This document shows positions 8,259 through 17,179 of a stretch of 64,000 nucleotides of DNA, piece by piece. Source of the stretch: JAFGOG01 sp034429215 (lineage in GTDB: Bacteria; Chloroflexota; Anaerolineae; JAAYZQ01); the NCBI GenBank assembly GCA_034429215.1, contig DAOUGI010000094.1, positions 7,524-71,523 on the forward strand, given 5' to 3'. Below the pieces are notes generated by a model, which did not search any database, was not told the DNA's origin, and worked only from the letters and a program-made list of their open reading frames with translations. Numbering within the stretch: position 1 is the stretch's first letter; the number at the start of each line of letters is the position of its first letter. A program made the position numbers and the translations under genes.

Positions 8259-9486
8259 AGCGCAAGGCATCGATCGGATTGAGCCGTGCCGCCCGAATGG
8301 CAGGGTAGAGGCCAAAGAACAGGCCGACCGCCGTCGAAACGGCCGTGGCCAGCAAGATCACATCCCAGGTTATGACCGGGTTTAGCTGGTCTTGCAGGCT
8401 GGCGATCACCCGCGAGCCGGCGATGCCTAGAGCAATGCCGATCAGCCCGCCGATGAGCGACAGGATCATCGCTTCCACCAGGAATTGCATGCGGATGTCG
8501 CGTTTTTTTGCACCAACCGCCTTGCGGATGCCGATCTCCCTGGTACGCTCAGTCACCGACACAAGCATGATGTTCATAATGCCGATGCCGCCCACTAACA
8601 ACGAAATAAAGGCGATCGAGCCAAGGAAGATGGTCAGCACGCCGGTAATATCGCCGAGGATAGCCACAACGTCGGTCTGCTTGATGATCGTAAAGTCATC
8701 TTCGTCGCGGAAGGTGATCTTGTGGCGCTCGCGCAGCACTTCACTTATATGGTCGGCTACCTGGTCCATGGCCGATTTATCGGCTACCTGGACATATATA
8801 GTCGACAAAAGCGGCTCGCCCTTGCGGTTACGCCAAGAGGGATAGAGCCGCGACTGGGCGGTGGTCAGCGGGACATAGATGGTGCTGTCGGCCGTGTTGC
8901 CGAAAGAGGCGCCCCCCTTTTCGACCATGATGCCGACTATCCGAAATGGCACGCGATTGATCTTGATCGTCTGGCCGATGGGATAGGCGCCTTCTTCAAA
9001 CAGCTTTCCGTAGGCCTGGCTGCCGAGCACCGCCACGCGCGAGCGGGCATTGACGTCGGCATCGGTGACAAAATCGCCCTCGGCCAAAGTCAAGCCCCGC
9101 AGGCTCAGATAATCAGGCGTCACGCCGGCGATCTCGGTGCGGATGTCGCGCTTGCCGGCCACGATATTGGCCCGGGCTGACAGCTCGGGCGCCACGCCGA
9201 TGGTGTCGGGAACCTGGAACGGATCGGCGATGGCCTGATAGTCGGCCAAGGTCATCTCTGGGCTCTTGGTCGTGCCGCCTTCGAGCGTGCCGGGGAAGAC
9301 AAAGAGCAGGTTTGAGCCCAGGCTCTGGAACGACTGCTGGACAAACTGCTCGACCCCCTTGCCCGCCGACATGAGGGTAATGACTGCTCCCACGCCAATG
9401 ATAATGCCGAGCATGGTCAGGATGGCACGCAGCTTGTTGGACAACAATGCTCGGAGGGCGATGTGGACGCTTTCAGTAACGTTCAT
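8251..9486 (-). CDS. MacB-type ABC transporter permease
   Basis: The 411-residue protein has the layout of MacB/FtsX-family permeases: one N-terminal membrane helix (ILTMLGIIIGVGAVITLM), a large extracytoplasmic MacB_PCD domain of about 220 residues, and three C-terminal helices with the conserved VSVTERTREIGIRKAVGAKK coupling segment. It uses the ATPase encoded directly upstream and works with the HlyD-type adaptor to export peptides, lipoproteins or small molecules. It ends in TATGAGTAA, so the next gene can start inside its stop region. The substrate cannot be told from sequence. Confidence 0.93.
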   Translation of the reverse strand: MNVTESVHIALRALLSNKLRAILTMLGIIIGVGAVITLMSAGKGVEQFVQQSFQSLGSNLLFVFPGTLEGGTTKSPEMTLADYQAIADPFQVPDTIGVAPELSARANIVAGKRDIRTEIAGVTPDYLSLRGLTLAEGDFVTDADVNARSRVAVLGSQAYGKLFEEGAYPIGQTIKINRVPFRIVGIMVEKGGASFGNTADSTIYVPLTTAQSRLYPSWRNRKGEPLLSTIYVQVADKSAMDQVADHISEVLRERHKITFRDEDDFTIIKQTDVVAILGDITGVLTIFLGSIAFISLLVGGIGIMNIMLVSVTERTREIGIRKAVGAKKRDIRMQFLVEAMILSLIGGLIGIALGIAGSRVIASLQDQLNPVITWDVILLATAVSTAVGLFFGLYPAIRAARLNPIDALRYE

Positions 9487-9487
9487 G

Positions 9488-10195
9488 TTAGCCGATCGCT
9501 TCGTCGCTTTCCACTAGCCCATCACGGATGTGGATGATGCGGCGGGTCTGTTGGGCGATCCCCGGATCGTGTGTAACAAAAATGATGGTGATACCCCGTT
9601 CATCGTTCAGTTGGCGAAATATGGCCATGATCTCTTTGCCCGACCGGGTATCCAGGTTGCCGGTTGGTTCGTCGGCCAGGATGATGGCCGGCTGGGTGAC
9701 CAAGGCGCGGGCGATAGCCACCCGCTGCTGCTGGCCACCCGACAGCTCGTTAGGCCGGTGGTTCAGCCTGTCGCCCAACCCTACCGCTTCCAGCGCAGCC
9801 TTGGCCCGCTCGCGGCGCTCCCGCATGCCTATGCCGGCATAGATTAGCGGCAACGTAACCTGCTGGAAGGCGGCGTTGCGAGGCAGGAGGTTAAAGGTCT
9901 GAAAAACAAAGCCGAGCTTGCGGTTGCGGATCTCGGCCAGTTTGTTGTCGTTGAGCCCGCCGATATCGATGCCGTCCAGCCAGTAGTGCCCCGAGGTCGG
10001 CTGATCCAGGCACCCGATGATATTCATCAGCGTGGACTTGCCAGAACCAGACGGCCCCATAATCGCCACAAACTCACCCTTGGTGACGTGCAGCGATACG
10101 CCGCACAGGGCGTGGACCTCAAGGTCTCCCATTTGGTAGACCTTGGTCACATCCTCAATTTCGATCAGGCTGCCGTTTGTATTCTGGCTTGTCAT
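9488..10195 (-). CDS. ABC transporter ATPase, MacB/LolD type
   Basis: All ABC motifs are present: Walker A GPSGSGKST, Q-loop FQTFNLL, signature LSGGQQQR, Walker B ILADEPTGNLD and the switch histidine in FVTHD. The closest type is the MacB/LolD/FtsE-like group that energises mechanotransmission permeases. An ATG at 10234 would add 13 residues. The ATG at 10195 was preferred because it places the first strand (LIEIEDVTKVY) at the usual distance from the start. It lies between the adaptor gene and the permease gene, separated from the permease by one base. Confidence 0.93.
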   Translation of the reverse strand: MTSQNTNGSLIEIEDVTKVYQMGDLEVHALCGVSLHVTKGEFVAIMGPSGSGKSTLMNIIGCLDQPTSGHYWLDGIDIGGLNDNKLAEIRNRKLGFVFQTFNLLPRNAAFQQVTLPLIYAGIGMRERRERAKAALEAVGLGDRLNHRPNELSGGQQQRVAIARALVTQPAIILADEPTGNLDTRSGKEIMAIFRQLNDERGITIIFVTHDPGIAQQTRRIIHIRDGLVESDEAIG

Positions 10196-10247
10196 GTCGA
10201 TATTGGCAAAAGCAGGCGGCCAAATGGCCGCCATGGCTAGGCCGACA

Positions 10248-11624
10248 TTACGGCTGCATAAAAGTCTGCTGGAGCTGCTCGCGGGTGGATTCCTCGATCA
10301 AGACAATGACATCACCCGCCTCCAGTCCGGCCAGCACCTCACTCGAGAACTCGTTGCGCAGGCCAATCTGGATCTCGACTCGCTGAGCTTGGCCACTAAC
10401 CAACCGATCGACAAACGTCTTACCAGTCAGCCGATCGACGCGTATGAAGCGGTTGGGCGCGAGCAAGACGCCATCTCGTCGCTCGACGACAATGTCGGCG
10501 TTGGCCGTCATGCCGGCCCGCAAGGCGGCAGCCGTTGGGGCAAGGCTGATGGTCACTTTGTAGGTCACAATGCCCAAGTCGACCACGGCAGTCTGGGCGA
10601 CCCGATCTATCCGGCCGGTCAGCGTCTCGTCAGACAGCGCATCGAGGGTGATCGTCACCGGCTGGCCCTCGGCAATGCGGCCGATGTCGATCTCGTCGAT
10701 CATGGCATCGATGTGATACCGGGACAGGTCGGTCAAGACAAAGGCGGGCTGCATGCCGCTCAATTCGCCCTGCTTGACCCCCACCACTGTGATCGTGCCG
10801 TCATGAGGCGCGGTGAGGGTGGCGTCTGTCAGCAGATCGCGCGTCTGATCCAGGCGCAGTTGGACCTGCTCGACCTGAAGCTGGGCGATCATCAAGTCTT
10901 CGGCCGATACCCCTTCCTGCAGGCGGGCCAGAGCAGCCTCGGCCTGGGCAATCCCCGACTTGGCAGCGGCCAGCTCTGCCCTGGATGGACCGCGCTGGGT
11001 GAGGTCAAAGCTGGCCTGGGCGGTCTTGTAGTTGATGGTCGCCTGTTGAAGCTGCAAGGCCTGCGGCAGCATCGCCACGTCGGCCCGGTCGGACACCTGG
11101 TCATAGGCGGCCTGGGCCTGGTCCCTGGCCGCCTCGGCCTGATCCAGGGTTGCCCGGGCCACCTGGATCTCCTCCTTCGTCGGGCCGGCCAACAGCCTTT
11201 GATAGGCAGCCTGAGCGCTTTCGAGCGCGGCCCGGGCCGCGGCCAGGTCGTACTCGGAGGGCGGGCGCTGGGCGCGAAGCAGTTGGGCCTGCGCCAGGGC
11301 CAGGGCAAGCTCGGCCTCGGCGACCGATGCTTCAAGCTCTTTCGTCTCAAGCCTGGCGAGAGGCTCCCCGGCGCGCACCACCTGGCCCTCGGTAGCCCAC
11401 ACCTCAGCCACAAACCCGGTGCCTCTGAAGCTCAAGGTGGTCTGTCCTGCGGGCAAGATCGTTCCCGTGGTGTTTACCAAGGCCGCCAGCGTCCCGCGTT
11501 GGACCCGATAGTCCTCGCGCTGCACCTCCGGCTGCTCGGCGTTGGCGATGTAATTCGTATAACCCCAATAGCCAACGGCCGCCAGCGCCGCTAGCACGAT
11601 AAAGATGATCAGCGCCCTCTTCAT
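10248..11624 (-). CDS. HlyD/MacA-family membrane-fusion (adaptor) protein
   Basis: The 458-residue protein has one N-terminal membrane anchor (residues 3-22), a biotinyl-lipoyl-like half, a long alpha-helical hairpin rich in Ala/Gln/Glu (about 95-255), the second lipoyl half (APHDGTITVVGVKQGE) and a beta-barrel region. This is the MacA/HlyD order. In a Gram-negative cell it would link the permease to an outer membrane channel. No TolC gene is present here, and in Chloroflexota such adaptors occur without one. SD GGAGG seven bases before the ATG and a promoter just upstream mark it as first gene of the operon. Confidence 0.92.
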   Translation of the reverse strand: MKRALIIFIVLAALAAVGYWGYTNYIANAEQPEVQREDYRVQRGTLAALVNTTGTILPAGQTTLSFRGTGFVAEVWATEGQVVRAGEPLARLETKELEASVAEAELALALAQAQLLRAQRPPSEYDLAAARAALESAQAAYQRLLAGPTKEEIQVARATLDQAEAARDQAQAAYDQVSDRADVAMLPQALQLQQATINYKTAQASFDLTQRGPSRAELAAAKSGIAQAEAALARLQEGVSAEDLMIAQLQVEQVQLRLDQTRDLLTDATLTAPHDGTITVVGVKQGELSGMQPAFVLTDLSRYHIDAMIDEIDIGRIAEGQPVTITLDALSDETLTGRIDRVAQTAVVDLGIVTYKVTISLAPTAAALRAGMTANADIVVERRDGVLLAPNRFIRVDRLTGKTFVDRLVSGQAQRVEIQIGLRNEFSSEVLAGLEAGDVIVLIEESTREQLQQTFMQP

Positions 11625-11643
11625 ACGACTACCTCCATGCAGG

Positions 11644-11672
11644 ACTATACCATAGACCGGGGTTCCTGTAAA
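11644..11672 (-). promoter_or_regulatory. Promoter of the MacA/MacB operon
   Basis: TTTACA (11667-11672), a 17-base spacer and TATAGT (11644-11649) with TGG before the -10, on the minus strand. The expected start is only about 13 bases from the adaptor ATG. Confidence 0.7.
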
Positions 11673-11673
11673 C

Positions 11674-11702
11674 TTGACACGCGAATCTTTTTGGGCGAAA
11701 AT
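11674..11702 (+). promoter_or_regulatory. Possible promoter for the PA14 protein gene
   Basis: A perfect TTGACA (11674-11679) is followed after 17 bases by GAAAAT (11697-11702), a weak -10. It would leave a leader of about 100 bases before the GTG at 11811. Confidence 0.35.
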
Positions 11703-11810
11703 CAGCCTGAAACAGGAAGGCGACCGATCCTTGGTCGACGACCGGGGGAAACGGAACTAGAGACGGGTCCCGGACGTTATATAAGGGACGGACTTGAGAG
11801 GGAGGCTGTT

Positions 11811-13328
11811 GTGACTGTCCGCAGGACTCAAAATCGGCTAGATCAATCGTCGTCACAAGAGCAGGATACATGGACACAACCTGCCATCTACCCGGAAGAA
11901 GAGCCAGCCTCCAGGGGTGTCACAGGATTCACGGTGACAATTCTGGTGCTGCTTGCCCTGTCAGCCGTGTGCGCCGTGGCTGTCCTGCTTTTTCTCCTCT
12001 TCAGGCGCGACACGCCCGCCATTCCGCCCGGCAATGACACAGGGACTCCTGTAGCCACGCTGGTCGGCCCAGGCCAGACGGCTTCACCCGGCGCGCCAGG
12101 CCAGGCCAAGATCTCTGTTGACCCTACCGAAGGCTACATCAACACCCTGGTCACCGTCACCGGCCAGGGTTGGTGGCCGGGGGAGCCGGTCTTTGTTTTT
12201 CTCCGTTCGCCACAAGAAGGAGCGGGGCGGGGATTCTCCTATGCAGCGGCAGTAGCCGACGACACGGGCAATATCCGCACCGCCTTTACCTTCCCCAACG
12301 AAGCCCGCTGGGTTGGACAGCCGTGGGCCGATGTGATCGGCCGGGGTACCCGCTCGAGCATGGAAGCCATCACCCGGTTTTCCCTGGTGGCACCCACCCC
12401 GACTAACACGGTGCCGGTGCCGACCTTCCCGCCGACCGATACGCCCGCGCCGGTGCTGCCCACCGATACGCCCACGCCGATACCGCCCACCAACACCCCG
12501 ACGCCGACCCCCACTGCCACTGCCCTTGTGATCACCGATTGGCGCGGCGAGTATTTCGCCAATCGCGACTTGCAGGGCAACCCGGCGCTCGTCCGCAACG
12601 ACGGGTACGTTGATTTTAACTGGGGCGAGGGCTCGCCGGGGCCCGCCATTCCCGTGAATGGCTTCTCGGCACGATGGACACGCACCCGGCAGTTCCGTGA
12701 AGGAACCTTCCATTTCACGATCACCACAGACGACGGCGCCCGCCTGTGGGTCGACAACACGCTGTTGATCGACGAATGGCACGATGGGCTGGGAACCTAT
12801 GCGGCCGATCTATACCTGACACGAGGCGCACACACTCTGCGCATTGAATACTATGAAAACGTCGGCGGGGCCATGATCCAGTTTGACTGGACACAGGCCG
12901 AGGCGCCAACCCCAACGCCGACGTCCGGGCTGCCAGGGCCGGTCCCTGCATGGTATGGTCAGTACTTTGACAACCCCGATCTCGACGGCAATCCGGTATT
13001 CGTCCAGGAATACACGGGGGAAGAGCTGAGCCTGAATTGGGGAGAAGGCTCACCTGACCCGTCGGTGCCGGCGGACTATTTTTCGGCGCGATGGACACAG
13101 AGCCGGTGGTTCTCAGCCGGCACTTATCGCTTCCACCTGGCGGTAGACGATGGCGCCCGCGTGTGGGTGGACAATCAGCGGCTGATCCGCGCCTGGGAGG
13201 ATGGCCCTCACGACGACGAGACTGCGGACATTTACCTCGAGCAGGGACTGCATACCATCAAAGTCGAGTTCTTTGAAGCCACCGGGGGAGCCCGCATCCA
13301 CTTGTGGACGGAACTACTCGGCCGGTAG
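11811..13328 (+). CDS. Membrane-anchored protein with two PA14 domains
   Basis: Start chosen at a GTG (11811) six bases after GAGAGGGAGG; the open frame upstream (from 11637) lacks such a site. The 505-residue protein has a short cytoplasmic N-terminus, one membrane helix (TVTILVLLALSAVCAVAVLL), a beta-rich domain, Thr/Pro linkers (TPTPTPTA and similar), and two PA14 domains, each with WRGEYF or WYGQYF at the front and a DDGARLWVDN or DDGARVWVDN core. PA14 domains bind carbohydrates at cell surfaces. It is probably exposed outside and glycan-binding. A strong terminator follows. Confidence 0.88.
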   Translation: MTVRRTQNRLDQSSSQEQDTWTQPAIYPEEEPASRGVTGFTVTILVLLALSAVCAVAVLLFLLFRRDTPAIPPGNDTGTPVATLVGPGQTASPGAPGQAKISVDPTEGYINTLVTVTGQGWWPGEPVFVFLRSPQEGAGRGFSYAAAVADDTGNIRTAFTFPNEARWVGQPWADVIGRGTRSSMEAITRFSLVAPTPTNTVPVPTFPPTDTPAPVLPTDTPTPIPPTNTPTPTPTATALVITDWRGEYFANRDLQGNPALVRNDGYVDFNWGEGSPGPAIPVNGFSARWTRTRQFREGTFHFTITTDDGARLWVDNTLLIDEWHDGLGTYAADLYLTRGAHTLRIEYYENVGGAMIQFDWTQAEAPTPTPTSGLPGPVPAWYGQYFDNPDLDGNPVFVQEYTGEELSLNWGEGSPDPSVPADYFSARWTQSRWFSAGTYRFHLAVDDGARVWVDNQRLIRAWEDGPHDDETADIYLEQGLHTIKVEFFEATGGARIHLWTELLGR

Positions 13329-13357
13329 CTATCGGGCTTCTGAGCGATGGGCCGTGG

Positions 13358-13399
13358 GCAGGCCGGCTGTGAGTAAAGGGCCGGCCTGCGCGCTTTTTT
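13358..13399 (+). terminator. Rho-independent terminator of the PA14 gene
   Basis: A 10-bp perfect GC stem (13358-13367 with 13380-13389) is followed four bases later by six T residues (13394-13399). Confidence 0.88.
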
Positions 13400-13419
13400 G
13401 CATCTCGCCCCACTCGTGC

Positions 13420-13425
13420 TATAAT
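13420..13425 (+). promoter_or_regulatory. -10 box for acyP
   Basis: TATAAT preceded by TGC (extended -10) 25 bases before the acyP ATG. The -35 is weak (TTTGCA at 13397-13402) and overlaps the T-run of the upstream terminator. Confidence 0.6.
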
Positions 13426-13449
13426 CAGGCGCATGACAGGGGGAACGGG

Positions 13450-13731
13450 ATGTCTGTAGAGGTCCGCCTGCATGCCATCGTCCACGGGCGGGTGCAGGGC
13501 GTCAGCTTTCGTTACTATACTGTGCAGCGCGCCCGCGAGTTGGGCATCACCGGATATGCTCGTAACCGCTGGGACGAGAGCGTCGAGGTAGTGGCCGAAG
13601 GGCAGCAGGCGGCCGTCGATGAGTTGCTGGCCTTCCTCCGGGTCGGGCCACGGGCTGCCTTTGTCACCGATGTGGACGTTCAATGGCTGGCGCCAACTGA
13701 CGAATTTGAGCGTTTCGAGGTGCGTCACTAG
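13450..13731 (+). CDS. acyP: Acylphosphatase
   Basis: The 93-residue product is the full length of the family and carries both signatures: GRVQGVSFRYYT with the catalytic Arg, and GYARNRWDESVEVVAEG with the catalytic Asn. It hydrolyses carboxyl-phosphate bonds of acyl phosphates such as acetyl phosphate or carbamoyl phosphate. The ATG at 13450 follows a GGGGGA element. Its stop codon abuts the start of the FecR-like gene with no base between them, so the two are co-transcribed. Confidence 0.95.
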   Translation: MSVEVRLHAIVHGRVQGVSFRYYTVQRARELGITGYARNRWDESVEVVAEGQQAAVDELLAFLRVGPRAAFVTDVDVQWLAPTDEFERFEVRH

Positions 13732-14952
13732 ATGCGCAAAAAACCAGAGCGGGTCGCCTGGATAGTTCTATGGATCGCCTTTGCCACCTGCTGGATCCTG
13801 GCTATTGGCACGCCGTTGGGGATTCGATCCTATCTGATCAACGCTACTGAAAGCCAGGAGACCAAGCTCCAGGTGATCGGCGGGACGATCCTGGTACAGA
13901 AAGCCAACAGCAGCGAGCCGATTGGGGTCACCCAGGCGACCACCTTGGCACAGGGGGACCAGGTGATCACCGACGCCACCTCTAGCGCCACACTGGACCT
14001 CTTTGAGCGCAGCCGTCTCATCCTGTACAGCAACACAGACCTGACTCTGGAGAGAATGCGAACTCCCCGCTTTGAGGTGAGCGAGCGCCTTGACGAGATC
14101 CACCTGAATCTGACAGGAGGCCTGGTCCGGGTGGGCGTCGCGCTGCCCCTTGAGGACGAACCGACCACCGACTTTCAGGTACTGACCCCCCATACCGACA
14201 TCTCGCTGCAAGAGGGCAGCTACCGGATCGGAGTGACCAACGAGGGGACACAGGTGACCGTCGTCCGAGGACAAGCGCTGGTGGGGCGGGATTTCCCCCA
14301 ACTCACCCTCGTCCAGGGGACACGCAGCCAGGTCGGATTGGACGGCACTCCATCCACACCCATGCCTGCCGTGCAGAACCTGCTGGTGAACGGCAACTTT
14401 CGGGACCCGATCGAGAATGTTTGGCTGACCGACACCCTGGTACTGACCACGACGGTAAAACCGGCGGCCATAGAACAAGTGCAGGACGGGGGACGGACGG
14501 CCATCCGCCTTGTGCGGCGCGAAGCGGACAACGGCAACCACACCGAGGCCGCCATAAAGCAAGAACTTGACTACGACGTACGCGATTTCGTGCGATTAGA
14601 GGTAGTGCTCGACATCAAGCTGAGTTTCCAAAGCCTGTCGGGCGGAGGAATGCAGAGCTCCGAGTTCCCGATCATCGTCCGGTTAGACTATAAAGACATC
14701 TACGGCAATGACAACTTTTGGACGCATGGCTTTTACTACCAAAACCAGGCCGGCTATGCCATTGGCCCTGATCCGTGGGGGCGGCCGAGTGGTGAACAAA
14801 TCCCCCAAGACGTGTGGTTCCCTTACGAGTCGGGCAACCTGTTGGTCATGCTGGGCGATCGCAAGCCGGCGCACATCACCGGCTTGACTATCTATGCCTC
14901 GGGCTGGAATTACGACAGCCTGGTGTCAGAAGTCCAGCTCCTCGTCGAATAG
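13732..14952 (+). CDS. FecR-domain protein with N-terminal membrane anchor
   Basis: The 406-residue protein has one membrane helix (about residues 9-30) and then an extracytoplasmic FecR-like domain: GDQVITDATSSATLDLFE, a repeated beta pattern, and a segment GLVRVGVALP. The C-terminal half (from about residue 210) looks like a beta-sandwich, possibly carbohydrate-binding. FecR domains often regulate sigma factors or bind cell-wall components, but no sigma factor lies nearby, so a regulatory role is not supported here. It starts directly after the acyP stop and ends eight bases from a convergent gene. Confidence 0.72.
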   Translation: MRKKPERVAWIVLWIAFATCWILAIGTPLGIRSYLINATESQETKLQVIGGTILVQKANSSEPIGVTQATTLAQGDQVITDATSSATLDLFERSRLILYSNTDLTLERMRTPRFEVSERLDEIHLNLTGGLVRVGVALPLEDEPTTDFQVLTPHTDISLQEGSYRIGVTNEGTQVTVVRGQALVGRDFPQLTLVQGTRSQVGLDGTPSTPMPAVQNLLVNGNFRDPIENVWLTDTLVLTTTVKPAAIEQVQDGGRTAIRLVRREADNGNHTEAAIKQELDYDVRDFVRLEVVLDIKLSFQSLSGGGMQSSEFPIIVRLDYKDIYGNDNFWTHGFYYQNQAGYAIGPDPWGRPSGEQIPQDVWFPYESGNLLVMLGDRKPAHITGLTIYASGWNYDSLVSEVQLLVE

Positions 14953-14959
14953 CCCTGCT

Positions 14960-15484
14960 CTACCCTCTGATCTGCGCCTTGTACCGCTTGCGGATTTCCA
15001 GAAAAAGCGCACAGTAGCTGTCGCTGGCGTAATCGGAGTAGGTCCAGGGCCAGGGACGAAAGCGGCCCTGCTGATAGGCCAAGGTCACCTCGCCATAGAT
15101 GCCCTGGCCCAGGTAGAGGCGGTGAGCGTGGTCTTTGGTAGTGGCCAGCACCAGCTTGGACAGCGAGACATAGCCGGGGTCGATATTCACCCGCCGCCGA
15201 CCTTCCTGAGCCAGTGCCCGTTCCATCTCGTTGGTTTGGCGCTTGACGGCAGGCAGATCCTCCGGGGCGATGAGGCGCTCAAAGGTCACGAACTGCCGCT
15301 GCAGGGCCGACCCGAACTCGGCGGCGTAATAGTCGGTGTGATCGAAGGGCAGGATTTCGCTTTCCAGGTCTGTTGGGCCAAAGGCGCGGGCAAGCGCTGC
15401 CCTGACTTTAGGCAGCATGTCGACATCCCCGGTCAGCAGGCTGGCGATCAGCTTGACCGGCGCCGGTTCGCGAGCAGTACCCAT
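14960..15484 (-). CDS. DUF4416 family protein
   Basis: The 174-residue protein matches the DUF4416 family: FDHTDYYAAEFG near residue 50, then RRRVNIDPGYVSLSKLVL and HRLYLGQGIYGEVTL in the second half. The family has no established function and is common in anaerobic and deep-branching bacteria. The whole length is present and the gene is monocistronic, with its own promoter back to back with the transcarboxylase operon. Confidence 0.85.
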   Translation of the reverse strand: MGTAREPAPVKLIASLLTGDVDMLPKVRAALARAFGPTDLESEILPFDHTDYYAAEFGSALQRQFVTFERLIAPEDLPAVKRQTNEMERALAQEGRRRVNIDPGYVSLSKLVLATTKDHAHRLYLGQGIYGEVTLAYQQGRFRPWPWTYSDYASDSYCALFLEIRKRYKAQIRG

Positions 15485-15504
15485 CTTTGAGCCCCTCCCA
15501 ACCC

Positions 15505-15533
15505 ATCATACCGGCAAGGCCGGCTTCTGTCAA
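15505..15533 (-). promoter_or_regulatory. Promoter of the DUF4416 gene
   Basis: TTGACA (15528-15533), 17-base spacer, TATGAT (15505-15510) on the minus strand. Confidence 0.7.
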
Positions 15534-15555
15534 GCCGCCTGCCTTTGACGATCAG

Positions 15556-15584
15556 TTGTCAAGCCGGGGGCCTTGTGTTATACT
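15556..15584 (+). promoter_or_regulatory. Promoter of the transcarboxylase/mutase operon
   Basis: TTGTCA (15556-15561), 17-base spacer, TATACT (15579-15584) with TGT before the -10. The expected start is about 27 bases before the ATG of the 12S subunit gene. Confidence 0.75.
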
Positions 15585-15617
15585 ATAGCCGTCATTTCAC
15601 CGACGAGGAGAAGGACA

Positions 15618-17168
15618 ATGGCCGCGGACCACAAGATCCAGAAGCTTCACGACATGCGCGCCCAGGCGCAGGAGGGCGGAGGTCAGGAACGGATCGCCCG
15701 CCAGCATGCCCAGGGCAAGCTCACTGCCCGCGAGCGGATCGACAAGCTGCTCGACCCCGGCACCTTCCGAGAGCTTGACCCCTTTGTCACCCACCGCACG
15801 GTTGGCTTTGGCATCGAAGAACAAAAGTACCTGGCCGACAGCGTCGTCACCGGCTGGGGGCAGGTCGACGGCCGGCTGGTCTACGTCTTTAGCCAGGACT
15901 TTACCGTCTTTGGAGGGTCGCTTGGCGAGGTTCACGCCGAAAAGGTGTGCAAGGTGATGGACCTGGCGATGAAAAACGGCGCGCCGGTCATCGGTCTTAA
16001 CGACTCGGGCGGGGCGCGCATCCAGGAAGGCGTGGTCAGCCTGGCAGCCTATGCGTACGTCTTTTTGCGCAACGTGCTGGCCTCGGGTGTCGTGCCGCAG
16101 ATCAGCGCCATCATGGGGCCATGCGCCGGCGGGGCGGTCTACTCACCGGCCATGACTGACTTTATCCTGATGGTCAAAAAGACCAGCTTTATGCACATCA
16201 CCGGTCCTGATGTGATCAAGGCCGTTACCCGCGAGGAGGTCACCTCCGAAGATCTGGGCGGAGCGATGGTCCACAACACCAAGAGCGGCGTGGCCCATTT
16301 CGCTGCCGAGGACGAGGAAGACTGCATCTACCAGATCCGCAAGCTGATGAGCTACATCCCGCAGAACAACACCGAAGACCCGCCCTTCGTGGCCACCGAA
16401 GACCCGCCCGACCGGATGGAGGAGGCGCTGAACACCCTCATCCCCGACAATCCCAACAAGCCGTACGACATCAAGGACGTGATCCGCTTGGTGGTGGACG
16501 ATGGTGATTTCTTTGAGGTGCAGGAGCACTGGGCGCAGAACATCATCGTCGGTTTTGCCCGGCTGGGAGGCTTTTCCACGGGTATCGTCGCCCAACAGCC
16601 GATGGCGCTGGCAGGGGTGCTGGACATCGACTCGAGCATCAAGGCGGCGCGATTTGTGCGCTTTTGTGATTGCTTCAACATCCCGATTATCACCTTCGAG
16701 GACGTGCCTGGCTTTCTGCCGGGAGTGACTCAGGAGCACGGCGGCATCATCCGCAACGGGGCCAAGCTGCTGTACGCCTACTGCGAGGCGACCGTGCCCA
16801 AGATCACGATCATCACCCGCAAAGCGTATGGCGGGGCGTACGACGTGATGAGCTCAAAGCACATCCGCGGCGACATCAGCTACGCCTGGCCATCAGCCGA
16901 GGTCGCGGTGATGGGGCCGGATGGCGCAGTGAACATCATCTTTCGGAAACAGATAGCCCAGGCGAGCGACCCGGAAGCCGAGCGAGCGCGGTTGGTGCAG
17001 GAGTACCGCGAGACGTTCGCCAACCCATACGTGGCAGCGGCGCGGGGTTATATCGACGACGTGATCGAGCCCAAGGAAACACGGCCACGGTTGATCGAGG
17101 CGTTGCAGATGTTGCGCAACAAGCGCGATTCGAACCCGCCGAAGAAGCACGGGAACATCCCACTGTAG
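15618..17168 (+). CDS. mmdA: Acyl-CoA carboxyltransferase, 12S/beta subunit (methylmalonyl-CoA carboxyltransferase or propionyl-CoA carboxylase beta)
   Basis: Started at the ATG after GAGGAGAAGG, the product is 516 residues, typical of the crotonase-fold carboxyltransferase family. Two acyl-CoA/biotin-binding halves are visible, with the oxyanion-type segments GPCAGGAVYSPA and TRKAYGGAYDVMSSK. It moves CO2 between carboxybiotin and propionyl-CoA/methylmalonyl-CoA. No biotin carboxylase gene is present, while a 5S-like decarboxylase subunit and a separate biotin carrier are, which favours a transcarboxylase or decarboxylase over an ATP-dependent carboxylase. This is the first gene of the propionate module. 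Confidence 0.93.
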   Translation: MAADHKIQKLHDMRAQAQEGGGQERIARQHAQGKLTARERIDKLLDPGTFRELDPFVTHRTVGFGIEEQKYLADSVVTGWGQVDGRLVYVFSQDFTVFGGSLGEVHAEKVCKVMDLAMKNGAPVIGLNDSGGARIQEGVVSLAAYAYVFLRNVLASGVVPQISAIMGPCAGGAVYSPAMTDFILMVKKTSFMHITGPDVIKAVTREEVTSEDLGGAMVHNTKSGVAHFAAEDEEDCIYQIRKLMSYIPQNNTEDPPFVATEDPPDRMEEALNTLIPDNPNKPYDIKDVIRLVVDDGDFFEVQEHWAQNIIVGFARLGGFSTGIVAQQPMALAGVLDIDSSIKAARFVRFCDCFNIPIITFEDVPGFLPGVTQEHGGIIRNGAKLLYAYCEATVPKITIITRKAYGGAYDVMSSKHIRGDISYAWPSAEVAVMGPDGAVNIIFRKQIAQASDPEAERARLVQEYRETFANPYVAAARGYIDDVIEPKETRPRLIEALQMLRNKRDSNPPKKHGNIPL

Positions 17169-17179
17169 GGGAGGGCACG

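Noticed and set aside
10143..11594. A 483-codon open frame on the plus strand opposite the MacA-like adaptor gene
   Set aside because: It is the antisense shadow of a clear HlyD-family gene, rich in Gly/Gln/Arg with no domain, and has no ribosome site.
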